This document shows, piece by piece, positions 1-11,751 of a DNA stretch of 64,000 nucleotides (positions are counted from its first letter, which is position 1; each line of letters opens with the position of its first letter). Under the pieces are notes generated by a model, which did no database searches, had not been told where the DNA came from, and saw only the letters and a program-made list of their open reading frames with translations. A program made the translations under genes and the position numbers. The DNA comes from Sebastes aleutianus (Eukaryota; Chordata; Actinopteri; Perciformes; Sebastidae), in contig CAKAKS010000034.1 in the NCBI GenBank assembly GCA_916700875.1, positions 11,738,195 through 11,802,194 on the forward strand. Reading direction: 5' to 3'.

Positions 1-2365
1 CAGTTGTTGTTTTGTTTTTTTCCCCAAAGCGCACAGGTACTACTGGGCACTGAAATCCATTGCTGTACAAACTTCAGTGAAACAGTTACCACTTTATTAT
101 ACTGCTTTTGCTTTTAGGATTTTATTAAATGACTAAACATTGTGGAGGGTAGGAGGGTCTTTTTGTTTTTGCTCTCTGCCATTCCTTTTGTTACTATCTC
201 AGTCTATCTCGGCTGGAATTGAGGCTTAGATATATGCATCATTTAGGAGCACTACTAAGAGGTCACACTTTTCACTGTAGTCAAAGGTGTGTCACTGTTC
301 AACACTTGGGGAGGTCAACGAGTAGATGAGGCGAACTGCAGTCTTTTCCACATAGTTTCCTGGGACTTTGAAGGAAGAAGGAATGTTACTCTGCTACATG
401 GATTAATTTATATGTACATTTTGTTCTTTATCTATTCAGATATGAATTTTAACATTATTGTCATTGTTTGTGATATACAATCTTCATACCCTGTCAACAT
501 GGTTTTCAACTTACCTGCTTTATTTGGGAGAACCGGTGGCTGAATATCGCTGTGGAGTAATTCAGGTGGGAGGGTGTGTACTGAATAGCTTTGACTGATA
601 TATCCTGTACTTAGTGAAATATCTACATAATGGTGACACGGGCGCTGAAGAAGTCGCCACGGCCTGGATCGAACAACTCTGGCATGAAGTGATTTGTCAC
701 CTGCTGTCACTTCTGTGAAGTGAATGTGTAGTTGGGGGTGGAGTCTGCTCTTTAAGAACCACACTAAACATGTAAGCAAGGTACAGGAAATATTTTTGTA
801 TATTTCACCTATGCCATTTCATACTCTTTTCAGAAGTCATGTAAATACATATCAGTCATATGTAAATGTTGTAAAAGAGACTCGGGTGACTTTGACAGAT
901 GTCTGTTTACACCTGTCTCCACTGTGTTTTAAGTGTAATTTCAGGTGTGGAGCGACGCTGTAGTACTGTTTTTAAATCGACAGCTACAACCACAACAAAA
1001 ACAGTTAAGCTGAAATCATTGTCACTGAAGTCTTTGAAGTCAGAACTCCAATGAAGGATGAAGCTATTGTTCATTTAGTAAGCTGACACTGAAATCTGAA
1101 AAGCTGTTTTTTTTTTTCTTTCTTTCTTTCAGACTGTCAAGCTTGTATTTGTGTTGAACTAAAGGACACAGAGCAGGGCCAGCTGATAGGAGTACATTGC
1201 AAATATAAATAAATAGGTTTATCTGTATGAGATGGTAGCCAAAATCATTAAAAAAGGTAGTAATATTAGGTGTGATTAGGGTCACCTCTATTTTGTGCCA
1301 AAATATGCATTTGCTAAAATTTATAGTTGGAAAATAGGCCTAGAGGGAAGTGTAACTTAATTCTTGAAATAGAAAACCAGCTCTGTTTTGGTCTCTGAAT
1401 TGATGAGATTATTAAATTCTTTAGTGTGATCTTTATGATCACAACAAGATGCATGTCTGTCAGATCGGGGGTCGTAGGGAAGATTAAAAAAATGTATGAT
1501 CCTAAAAAATGAAAAGAACGCGAGCATGTCATAAAGAAAATATCCATATTTTTGTGTTAGTTGTGCAATATTTTCTTAGGGGGAAAACAATCCTTTGTCA
1601 TCACTTTTGACCACAGTTTGATACCATTTCTTTTTAGTTCAGCATCTCCGTTGCTGGTCTGTACATTTTATTTATGAGATTATTTCCTGAAGGAGATATA
1701 GTATCTATACATACTGTATATTGTGGAGTTTTCTGAACATTTCTTTGTGTTGATAAAAATTTGTAACCCAAATTGTGAGATGGGAAGATGAGGGGTTGGG
1801 TCGGGGGGGGCGGGGGTTTGGAAACGGGCAAATTCTTCTGTGTTTTGTGAAGTTTGCATTGGATGGAAAAGATGTGAATGAGTAAGTGCCCAGTTTAGTG
1901 TAGTTGGTAGACTAGTTATGTAGAGTGTAACTGTCAAGTCAAGGTGTGTCTGTATTCAACTGTGCAGTCTACCAATCCCATCAGTGTTAAATCTATTATC
2001 TTTAAACGTGTGTGGTCATGGCTTCTTACACACATACACACACATACACAGACATCGTTCACACAAGTGTAAGCCACTGAGTTCATGTTGAGAATTGCCT
2101 ATGGACTTAGGTTAAGGATTCACTTTAAACTGATTTTATGAGATGACCTGTTGTAGATATTGTAGGATTTGGCTTTTCTTTAGAAAAGGTATGTGCTTTG
2201 TATTTGTAGATGTTAGACCTAAATGACAAAAACACTTGAAAAGAATCTGAGTCTGATTTGGTGACTGAACGTTTATAGTGAATGGATAGTAAGGCATGCC
2301 ATGTAAATTATTTTATAATTGTATATGTCACGCATCTTTTGAATAAAACGTCATTGTTTCCGAAA
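1..2365 (+). other. Probable 3' UTR of an upstream gene (TULP4 by synteny)
   Basis: No credible coding exon is present. The stretch has moderate AT content and ends in a canonical AATAAA at 2342-2347, followed within about 25 bases by a TGTGTCTTG-type GT-rich element, as at a vertebrate cleavage site. A Pumilio-type TGTAAATA lies at 840-847. In human the + strand neighbour just before TMEM181 is TULP4, which has a very long 3' UTR. That identity is inference from gene order only; nothing in the bases names the gene. Confidence 0.4.
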
Positions 2366-2751
2366 AACACTGTGTCTTGTCTCCTAAATAGATCTGTTAT
2401 TATTGTTCAAGTCAGAGATGGCATCGTTTTAAATCTATCCAGCTATTGGACTAGACCAGGGTGCACACAAGGTGGCTCTATTGTCTCTATCAAGACTTCA
2501 AAAAAAGAAAAGGTCAGGAGTGTTCGGAAGTTCAAACAAGTGTAATGAAGGTGCTCTTTGGTTGGGAACACAAAAGTTCAAAAAAGAAGAAAGGTCCAAG
2601 GCACTCTTCTGGCAAAAAAGTTTAAGAAGATCGATTATGCTTGTTTTCAGGTTCATACTTGTATTTGGGGTTTCTACTAGAACATGTTTACATGCTTTAA
2701 TGTTCACAAAACGCTTTACTAAGAATCTGGCGATAAGATACGTATCACCAT

Positions 2752-3078
2752 ACAGGGGTTACGATGCAATATATTGCATGATATTGTGGTACTGTAAGCA
2801 AGGCAATATATAGTGATTTTTTTAAATCTAATTTTAGGAAAACGGTCATGGTATAAAAAAAACACCACCATATGCATAAAATTTGAGTAACATTTTTAAA
2901 TTTTTTATGCAATCAGAATAGTAGGATTTGCATTTCTCTTTGCAAATAAAATAAAGTATTGACTGAGTTTGCTTGTAAATTATTAGAAATCAATACAGGG
3001 TTTTTTGAGAATCGATACAGTATCACTAAACATAATATTGCAATACTCCATACTTTCAATATTTCATCCACCCCTAGT
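2752..3078. mobile_element. Small non-autonomous DNA transposon (MITE)
   Basis: Starts CAGGGGTTACGATGC, ends CATCCACCCCTAG, with a body rich in GATATTG/CAATAT motifs. This is the pattern of abundant teleost hAT-like MITEs whose ends read AGGGGT...ACCCCT. It is non-coding. Flanking 8-bp duplications are not clear, so the exact limits are approximate. Confidence 0.5.
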
Positions 3079-3827
3079 AAACACCACGTCAGTGGTAACA
3101 GACAGTAGAAATATGGATCATGTAACCGTAATCACTGACTATTTTTAATTTAGGAATTGCTTTTTAAGAATAATATATATATACTGTATATATATATTTT
3201 TTAAACTCTTTTTTTATTTGAGAACAAAGAACATGAGGTCATCATGGGTGTTACAATGTAAAATCACAGGACATTTTTCAAAATACATCTTAATATACAA
3301 TGTCACACTTCAATCAACGGTGTAAATACACAATCCCTTTTTCCCAGTACTCAATACTTTTTTCCAATTTAAGCCTTAAAATAAATGTGAGCCTTTCCAT
3401 ACAATATAAGAATAATATTTTTTAATATAAGGAAAATCTATCTGCCATGGTGGCTGGTGACCTGAAATTTGTACTGCTAATTTCATTCCCTGTGTGTGTG
3501 GTCTCCATGGTGGTGTCATTATAGAGGCAGCTGTCTGTCTCTGTCCACGGTGCTGAACTCAGACCACGTGACTCTGCTCTAGTGTGTTTGTGTCTTTATG
3601 TGCTTCCGCCCTTCCTCTTCTGTTTTTTTTTTTACAGCTTTTTTTTCCCCTCTTTGAAACGACACAAACAAAACAGCTTTGGCTGCATTTTCAATTATAA
3701 AAGCGACGTGACAATAGAGACAGATCATTGTGCTGTTCTCTCTATAGGCCGCTGGGTGGGTTGTTGTCTCTCCATCGCCATCTTTCAGCCTCTCTCTGTC
3801 TCTGTCTCTGTGTGTGTGATCATAATA
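3079..3827 (+). promoter_or_regulatory. Upstream region and 5' UTR of TMEM181 first exon 1a
   Basis: The first 400 bases are AT-rich and may include an old repeat. From about 3480 the sequence changes to mixed composition with an E-box CACGTG in ACCACGTGACT near 3564, pyrimidine-rich runs and a TCT/TGT-rich leader ending at the ATG of exon 1a (3828). The transcription start cannot be fixed by eye. The regulatory role is inferred from position. Confidence 0.4.
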
Positions 3828-5472
3828 ATGGACACCGACTACTCATCCGGCCTGGAGAACCCTCTGTACAGCGAGCTGAAGTACTTCTGCAGGAAGATCC
3901 AGGAGGCCTACAACGAGCTGAAGGAGGACCTGACACCTTACAGGGATGATCGCTTTTACAGGTGCGTCTCCTGTTTTATCTGCTAAACACACAATGCAGA
4001 CAGACGCATCTCCTGCTGTGTTATACAATATATATTGGCGTTGTATGCTGTGAATTATATTATTTTACAATCTGCAACCTTGATGCATAACAGGTACATT
4101 ATGAGCATGTTGTGTTATGATGGTAGATGATGCTGAGCTGTCCTATAATAGATTAATTTGACAACCTATTCATGGAAATGGTGAAAAATACTTTGCATTT
4201 TTGCACACTTTATATTAGTATGAACTCAAATGTTAATATATCATGGCGTTGGATGCTGTGAATTATCATTTTACAATATGCAACCTTGATACATAACAGT
4301 TATATTATGAGCATGTTGTGTTATAATGGTAGATGATGCTGAGCTGTCCTATAATAGATTAATTTGACAACATATTCGTGGAAATGGGGAAAATTCTTTG
4401 CATTTTGCACACTTTATATTAGTATGAATTAAAATGTTAGATAATTTAAACGAGGTAAAGGCCTCTTGATTCCTATCAAAGGCAACAAGTGTTGTGTTGT
4501 TGGAGGGGGATCTATAACCATAGGCTGCATTAAATGATGGTGAATCACCATATGCTTACTTTAAAATAAATCAAATACTGTCAAAATTTGAAGAAATCAA
4601 CTAAAATGAATAGCTCATTAGAATTTTTCTTTTTATAGCTCATTAGAAATTAAAAGTCAACGTATGACGTAATGACGTAGTCGTGTTACGCAACCTTTTT
4701 GTCACGTAGAGGACGTTCACGTTACTATTATTTATTTATTTACCGTATATTAACCTTGTGTGTTACTTTATTTTATTTTATATATATATTTTTTTATTTA
4801 TCCCTTCATTCTTTATACGTATTATTTACCTATATATCAGTTTAATTGATTATTGTATGGAAAAAGCATTCTGGGAAGATTTGCAGGACTGGCTGTAAAC
4901 CAAAATCCAACTACTTGCTCCTCTCACAAGAGAAAATATTGGTATCAACAAGAAGGACATTAAGAGTGACTTGATATTGAACAATCTGATACTGCTGGTG
5001 ACATTTTTTTATCCATGCATCCAAATGGAGGAAAATGAAACCCCTATTTTCCTGTTTTCAAAAGGGACCTTGTGGAGAATCATCTCAGTGCTTTAAGACT
5101 AATGAATGGACAACATGCAAAGTCTCTCCTCAGAGCTTATGAAGAACTGAACATATATGATGATAACCCCTAGAGCTACTATGGAAGAGTGCAGTCTTAT
5201 TATTTATTTATTTATTTATTTATGCATTTCTTTTTTTGTTCCTTTAATTATTTTCTACCCCCTCTTTTATTTTTGTTACTATTTTTTTTATTTTTTATAA
5301 TTTAAATTATCTTCCCTATCCAATTGTGTCTTGTATGTTAGAATTATTGAGTTTAGATTACAATGCCTTAATGTTTGTAAATTAATTATCTTCAATAAAA
5401 AAAAAAAATATATATATATATATATATATCATATATAATGACTGAATTATCTTCAACAACAACAAAAAAACA

Positions 5473-5504
<32 letters not shown>

Positions 5505-6762
5505 ATACTGTATATCATACTCACACTTCCGGTAAATCCTTTCAAAATAAAACTTTCAACGTAAAAAAAAAAAGATAGCCGTTACCTTCAATAATTTAAA
5601 CTCTACGCCTTTTGCGAAATAAAATAACTCACAGCCACAAATAAATTTATCAACCTAATGTCTAACAATGAAAAACGACGGCTTCATAAAAAAAAGAAGC
5701 ACGTATATCTAAAAAAATAAATAAATAAAACACCCGGAAATAAAGATTTCCATTTCCGGGTGTCACGTCACCACGGCTCCTCCCACTCGATGACGTTGCA
5801 TTCTGGTTGTCGCTAACTGATGTTGATACCGGATACACGGATGTGGATTCACTGCGAAGTATTAACGTTTTCTCTCGGTACCGAGACAGCGAACCGGCAG
5901 ACATGGAGCTGTAAGTTTAAGCTTTAGTCAGCGAGATGTGTCACCGATGTGTTAATGTTGTGAGGGACATTATTAGAACCACTGTGGAGCTCTGTTTCTA
6001 CCATCTGTTACTGTTACTGCATGAACTAGCATCGATGCTAGCAGTGTTGACATAGAACCACAGTAGGACAACAACATCTACCACTAATCAAACATTACTC
6101 ACGTCCTGTTCGTCTCACCCACTCTCTGCTTGTGGCTCTGGTGATCAGCTTGTGTCTCTGTGTTAACTCCAGTGAATGTCTCCCTGTGACAGATTGGCCC
6201 CCATGCGGCTCTACACCTTGTCCAAAAGACACTTTGTCTTGGTTTTCGTCTTGTTCCTGATCTGCTTTGGCCTCACAGTCTTCATTGGGATTGCAGGTAT
6301 GTCTGATAAATATGTCTACAACACTGGCCCCAAGATGGGTGTTGGTCATTAAGTAATTTAAAGCTCTAGGACAGATAGCAGGGCAGATAATAATGCACAC
6401 AGTGCACTTTCATAGACTAAGCTACTGGAGTTACCCTGCACTATACTCACTTTTAACAGTCTCTTCTGCACTATATTCACTTTTCTAATAGTCCTGTATC
6501 TCAGTTTTTACCCTGCACTATACTCATTTTTAACAGTGTCTTTTGCACTATATTCACTTTTTTAATAGTCCTGTATCACAGCTGTTACCCTGCACTATAT
6601 TCAGTTTTAACAGTTTTCTTCATCTCCTTGTATTTTTATATCTGGTATATTTTTTTGTACTTTATACTACTAACTTTTTTTTACTGCCTTTTTACTAACA
6701 TGTTTTGCACTATGGAACTGTGATGCTGGAAACTTGAATTTCCCTCGGGAGCAATAAAGTTA

Positions 6763-6810
<48 letters not shown>

Positions 6811-9800
6811 TTATCTATTTATTTATTTAAACACAACACTTTAGGTTTTGAGATATAGAGAAATTGAGTGAATAATTCTGCCTGACTTCATCACCTAGCT
6901 ACTGTTATCAACTGCTCCTTTCTGGATAGTCCAGTTGTTCAGTTTGTGAAACATGTATTCATTCTGTCTTCTTAAATTTGTGTAGGTCCTAAGGTTATTG
7001 CTGAGCAAGAACATAATGCTGATCAGTTACTTCTCAAAAACCTCTCAGTTAAGGTAAGATTAAAACGTGTGTTGCAGTAATCACATCAGCACATCAGTGA
7101 TATTTTATATTCATGTCAGGAATACGTGTGAATGAATGAAATCATCTAACTTCTGCTAAAATGCAATCACATTCATGATGATGAATTGGTGCGACATTTG
7201 CACATTTACCACTGTCCTTAATGCTTAAGTACTAGTTTTTGTTGGACTTGCTTTCTACAGATTGTTGACACTACTTGAGTTACTGTTGTATCAAAGTATC
7301 TCTTATACTGATTAGTAAATTAACTGTCATTTATTGTATGTTTTCAGACTGGGCCCTTCAATCTACTTTCTCCTCCCCTCACCACCTACAACCAGCAGCT
7401 ATGGCTCACCTGTGTGATGCAGGCTGAACACAGCAATAGTAAGACCACAGAATGAGCTACAGATAACAACCGTTTACCTTGACACACCTCAAATAGCTTT
7501 CTCTTTTATTATTTTTGCAAACTTACTTGGCTTTGGTTGATAACATGTTTTTTTGTACTGCTGTCTGTGTCAGTGGGAGACTTCCAGCAGCCTTTCGAGA
7601 TCAACGTTGAGCTAAAGGGAGTGATGCAGGACGCCAGTGTGATGCACATCAACAACGTGCACCAGAAATCCCGGACGCTACACTGCGGGGATGTAAGTGT
7701 CAATCAGCAAACCCAGCCACCTTCCTCTCTCGCAGTTTGCTGGATTGTCATTAATCATTTAGTCAGGCAGCAGCAACCAGCACAGCAGTCAGTGTGAGCT
7801 TATGAAATGTCATTTATTATATGAAATGAGGTTGCAGTGTAGCGGTGAATGCAGGATTAAATTTGATCATCATGTTAGTCAGATAGTAACATCCTCAGGG
7901 CAGTTTATTGATGCACTGTACAGTTGTTGACTGAACTGTCAGTGACGCAGCGTTTCTTGTCTCTCCTTACAGAAATGTGATGAGATCATTGTGCTCCATC
8001 TTGGCTATCTGAACTACACCCAGTACCAGGTCATGGTCAGCTTCAAAGGCCTTGAAAATATCACGTATGAAATCAAGGTCAAGTTTATTGTAAGTGACAC
8101 ACACTTCCAGCTCATAAAACAAACTCTGTGATATTGTCTTTTTGTTGCTGCATTGGATTTATTTATTTATAATTTTTTTTCCAAATAACTTGAGCTCACA
8201 GGTCAGCACAGCCTTTTTACTCTTTTTTTCTTTCTATCCCTTTTGTTCTTGTTTTTCCTCAGTGGAAAACGTACAACCCCACCTTCTCGCAAGTGGAGAT
8301 CTGGTTCCGTTTTGTCTTTGTGGTGTTGACCTTTATGGTGACGGTAAGAGCACGTCTTAACCTTCTTTCATATCACATAACCAGTATTCAAATCTGACCA
8401 AAATGTGACCGTGAAAAAAGATAACTAGTGTAAATCAGAGACTTAAAATCAATGTTTACCAAATGCAGGACTAACATGTTTTTTTTTCTCTGCATGTCCC
8501 AGTGTATGTTTGCACACTCACTGAGGAAGTTTTCCATGAGGGATTGGGGCATAGAACAGAAGTGGATGTCTATCCTGCTCCCTTTGCTGTTACTCTACAA
8601 CGGTGAGCTTCAGTATTATATCTCTTCAAGTCATATTTTACCCCTAAAATACAACCTGTACAATCTGGCAGCCCCACTCTCATCCCACCTCGTCACATAC
8701 TGACCCTTTGTCAGACCCCTCTGCGTCACTTTTTGGTCTCAGTAAACACTGCTTAATGTGAATTAAACAAAAACACTTGTTAAGGATTAGGCAACAAAAC
8801 CACTTAGTTAGGTTGAGGAAAAAACTACATGGTTGGGCTTAAAAAGATTATGTTTGTACAGTACAAATGTGACTTGACGATGTGAACATGGGACACTAAC
8901 GATCTGCTGGTTGTAAAGTGAAAATGAAACGTGATGCACGGGACACGAACAGCGGTCTCCTGGATGAAAGCCTTGCCAGTACTACATAGGTCTTTTTCGC
9001 TCTTTAAACTGCATCACTACAGCACTTTTACTGAGCGTTTACTGTTGCAGCGGATGGGTTTACAATGTAGGTTATGGAAAGCTCGGTGTGTCTCTTACTG
9101 ACGCTAAAGGGTACCTTGTGCGGCGTATCGAACACCGACGTTCGTGACAACCTTTACAGCTGCACCTTTTTACGTTCACAGCCAAAGAACTGTGGTTTCA
9201 TGTGTCAACTACAGATGTTAACATGTGTCCTGTCCATTGTAAAAGAAGTCCTACTTGAAGGTCAGGTGTGTTGCTTATTGCGTTTTGTTGCTTTTACTGT
9301 TCAGATCCGTTCTTCCCGCTGTCATTCCTGGTGAACAGCTGGTTTCCGGGGACGTTGGACGCTTTCTTCCAGGCTCTGTTCCTGTGTTCCCTGCTGCTCT
9401 TCTGGCTCTGTGTTTATCATGGCATCAGGGTTCAGGTGGGTCCAGCACTACACCTGTACTTTAATGGTTTCCTCTCATTTTTTAGCGCAATCTTATTTCA
9501 TGCGTTTTGTGTCGTTTCCACAGGGTGAGAGGAAATGTCTGACGTTCTACCTGCCTAAGCTGATCATCGTAGGTCTTCTGTGGCTCTCAGCAGTTACACT
9601 GGGCATATGGCAAACGTAAGTCTGACCCCACTGGCCACTAGCAGACTGATGCAAACTGTGAATTACAACAGGACTGAAAAGATCTAATACTTTTTTTCTG
9701 AATTTGCAGGGTTAATGAACTCCAAGACCCCACTTATCAGTATAAAGTGGACATAATGAACTTTCAGGTGAGACTGTTATTTTTAATGGTACAGGTAAGG

Positions 9801-11751
9801 GATAATGATAATGATAAAAGGGTCCTGTTGGGGTTTATTTCACAACGATGACCCGCTAGCTGTACGTTATCCCGCTTATTACACAGCTACATTCTTAAGA
9901 AATCAATAATTTGACCAAAAAAATGGTCTGCCAGAGTCTGAGATCAGAACTACATCCATAGCAACGGTCTGTTATACATAGCAACGGTCTGCTATGAAGA
10001 AATAACAGACCCTAGAATGCAGTGATTGGCCAATCAGAATCGAGTATTCAGCAAAGCCGTGTAATAAGTTGTGGTAAAGGTGATTGGACAGTATTGTTAT
10101 ATTTAGTACAACCAGTGTTTATGTCTTCATTTGGCGAACAGTTTAATAAAGTCCCATGTTATTTCTCCAGGGCATGAAGGTATTCTTCCTGATTGTAGTT
10201 GCCCTCTACATCCTCTACCTGATCTTCCTGGTCGTCAGAGCTTGTTCTGAACTCAAGAACATGCCTTACTCAGGTATCACAGCCTACATACCACACCTCT
10301 CTGAGAAGTCAATTGCTGTTATTATGATAACATTAAAGTTCTGTGTGTTTTCAATCACTAGATCTCCGGCTCAGGTTTTTGACGGCGCTGACGTTTGTGG
10401 TCCTTGTTATAAGGTGTGTTTTTTAAGGAAAATCCAAAACCTAAAAGGACCCGCTTTGTGTTTTTTTTTAAGGCCCTTTGTGGTTAATTGATCCTGTCCT
10501 TGTTGCTCTTTCTCCTCCAGCATGGTCATTCTCTACCTGAGGTTTGGTGCCAAGGCTCTCCAAGACAACTTTGTCGCTGAACTGTCTACTCATTACCAGA
10601 ACTATATCCTTTCAAACGATATTTCATTTCAACCATGATTCCACTTAAAGGACCAGTGTGTATCAATTAGGGGGATCTATTGGCATAAATGGAATACAAT
10701 AATAGTAGAATAATTATGTTTTCTTTAGTGTATAATCACCTGAAAATAGGAGTTGTTGAGTTTTCATTACCTTAGAATGAGTCGTTTATATCTACATAGG
10801 GAGCGGTCCGCCATGCTGTGTGACAAACCACTGTGTTATCTTTTCCCGCTTGGGCTGGAGTCGATAACGTTACTCACTCCGAGGTTGACCTCTGTCACTC
10901 CACTCAGCCGCCGGGAAACAAGACACGGCTTGTTGGTCTTGAGGAGCTGCAGCATTTATTTCTGCACAAACTGCAACATCCACTTTACATTCACTTGATA
11001 TTCTCAAAGCTAAACTAACTCTGTCTTCTGCTTTTGCTCACACACATTCACCGCCGCTCTCTCTTGCTTCACCACTCACTTCTCACGTACACACACTCTC
11101 TAGGAACTGGCACTTCTATTCTCCAAATGACCTACGCTACCTTTACAACAGCTCTAGATAAGGCCATTCGCGTTTTCACTTCGGCCACCGTAGTTCTTCT
11201 ACACGTTCAATCTGCAACCTCACCTCTAGATGCCACCAGATGTTACTCACTGTACCTTTTTAAATATACCCATGTGAGATACCATGTTGATGTCTTGAAT
11301 AGTGAGAAAATATCCCTTAACTCGAGACATACCAGCTGAATTTTTATCATTCTACGGTCTACTCAACTTTTACTTGTACACATTGGCATTTGTGTATTCC
11401 CCCTCCAAAAATGCACTTTATGGTAAGTAATACAGTACAGCTTCAATTCAGTAGATAATGAAGATGAATTACTGTATTAATCAAACTGGTTTTGTTTAAT
11501 TTCCCAGACTCCCAGTTGAAGGATAACCCTGCTTTCTCCATGCTAAATGACTCCGATGATGAAGTAATATACGGGTAAGCATTTGTTTACTTAATTGCTT
11601 TTGTGAATTCTTACTCCTCACAGTTTTGGAGGTAGTATTAATTATGTTTTCTTTATCTTTGTCAAGGAGTGATTATGAAGACATGCCTTTACAAAACGGA
11701 CGTGCTATCAAAGCAACCGCCAAGTACCAGGATGAGACTGACAGTGACTGA
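3828..11751 (+). CDS. TMEM181: TMEM181, Wntless-like multipass membrane protein (17 coding exons)
   Basis: Coding exons: 3828-3961, 6193-6296, 6986-7053, 7348-7438, 7574-7692, 7973-8089, 8263-8343, 8503-8602, 9305-9435, 9524-9615, 9710-9767, 10171-10273, 10362-10413, 10521-10603, 11333-11422, 11508-11574, 11667-11751. They join in phase to 524 residues, close to the human long form. Family hallmarks include LAPMRLYTLSKRHFVLVF, LRKFSMRDWGIEQKWMS and LKDNPAFSMLNDSDD. One hydrophobic segment follows residue 50. A lumenal domain with N-glycosylation sequons (NYT, NIT) comes next, then about seven membrane segments and an acidic cytosolic tail ending DSD. All introns are GT-AG except 10604-11332 (AT-AC). 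TMEM181 belongs to the Wntless/GOST-like group and is known as a host factor for bacterial cytolethal distending toxin; its normal role is poorly defined. Identification is very secure. Confidence 0.96.
4037..4440. repeat. Tandem duplication, two copies of about 205 bp
   Basis: Two adjacent copies (4037-4244 and 4245-about 4440) both begin GGCGTT(G)...ATGCTGTGAATTAT and both contain GATGATGCTGAGCTGTCC and TTTATATTAGTATGAA. They differ at a few percent of positions. They lie in TMEM181 intron 1, between the two alternative first exons. Confidence 0.85.
4853..5410 (+). mobile_element. 3' end of an L1-like LINE with A-tail
   Basis: 4853-5150 reads, with breaks, as the C-terminal tail of an L1-clade ORF2 protein (fragments like FWEDLQDWL, NNLILLVTFF, KMKHLFSCFQKGP in shifted frames). 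An AT-rich 3' UTR follows, ending CTTCAATAAAAAAAAA. The same sequence occurs in reverse orientation at 16.5-17.6 kb. Stops and frameshifts show it is dead and 5'-truncated. Confidence 0.75.
5411..5513. repeat. (TA)n microsatellite after the LINE tail
   Basis: Two AT dinucleotide runs separated by a short second copy of the LINE end (GAATTATCTTCAACAACAAC). Such runs commonly grow from LINE poly(A) tails. Confidence 0.85.
5730..5902 (+). promoter_or_regulatory. Internal promoter and leader of the TMEM181 short form
   Basis: A CpG-containing stretch directly before exon 1b. It contains GTGTCACGTCACC, a GC-type CTCCTCCCAC and GATGACGTTGC (two TGACGT-like CRE/ATF cores on either strand), and no TATA box. 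It sits in a very AT-rich intron and stands out in composition. Promoter function is inferred from the position just upstream of a conserved alternative start codon. Confidence 0.55.
5903..5910 (+). CDS. TMEM181: TMEM181 alternative first coding exon 1b
   Basis: ATGGAGCT followed by the donor GTAAGT at 5911. It has the same phase as exon 1a (two bases left over), so joining to exon 2 at 6193 gives MELLAPMRLYT..., matching the human short form that begins MEPLAPMRL. The resulting protein is 482 residues instead of 524 and lacks the 44-residue helical, charged cytosolic N-terminus of exon 1a. The eight coding bases alone would be weak evidence; the conserved peptide and perfect donor make it convincing. 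Confidence 0.75.
6431..6830 (+). mobile_element. LINE 3' tail with (ATCT)n microsatellite
   Basis: Repeats of CCCTGCACTATATTCACTTTT, then TTTCCCTCGGGAGCAATAAAGT and a (CTAT)n run at 6763-6830. The ending 'GGGAGCAATAAAGTATCTATC' is the usual 3' terminus of a teleost non-LTR retrotransposon that ends in a short tandem repeat rather than poly(A). No coding remains. Lies in TMEM181 intron 2. Confidence 0.65.
8700..9060. repeat. Dispersed teleost repeat in TMEM181 intron 8
   Basis: Contains the phrases GGCAACAAAACCACTTAG, GGTTGGGCTTAAAAAGAT and GAACAGCGGTCTCCTGG, which I recognise as a common non-coding dispersed repeat of percomorph fishes. Family and limits are not resolved by eye. Confidence 0.5.
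9805..10075. repeat. Probable MITE in TMEM181 intron 11
   Basis: Contains matching inverted pieces CTTATTACACAGCT (near 9877) and AGCCGTGTAATAAG (near 10054), and a direct duplication CATAGCAACGGTCTG (two copies near 9957 and 9978). Non-coding; limits uncertain. Confidence 0.4.
10604..11332 (+). other. TMEM181: AT-AC (U12-type, minor spliceosome) intron of TMEM181
   Basis: The upstream exon ends CAGAACT and is followed by ATATCCTTTC, the near-invariant U12 5' splice site. The intron ends ...TCCCTTAACTCGAGACATAC, with TCCCTTAAC (11313-11321) matching the U12 branch site at 8 of 9 positions and the branch A about 12 bases from the terminal AC. Joining at these points gives THYQNSAEFLSFYGLL, the conserved protein sequence. 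No GT-AG alternative preserves the frame and these residues. Length 729 bases, most of it filled by a transposon. Confidence 0.93.
10645..11263. mobile_element. Teleost MITE inside the U12 intron
   Basis: Begins CTTAAAGGACCAGTGTGTA and ends CACTGTACCTTTTTAAA, roughly inverted ends of a common fish element. Its interior shares TGCAGCATTTATTTCTGCAC and GAGCTAAACTAACTCT with the element at 38.65-39.13 kb. It occupies about 85 percent of the AT-AC intron but leaves both U12 splice signals untouched. Confidence 0.65.
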
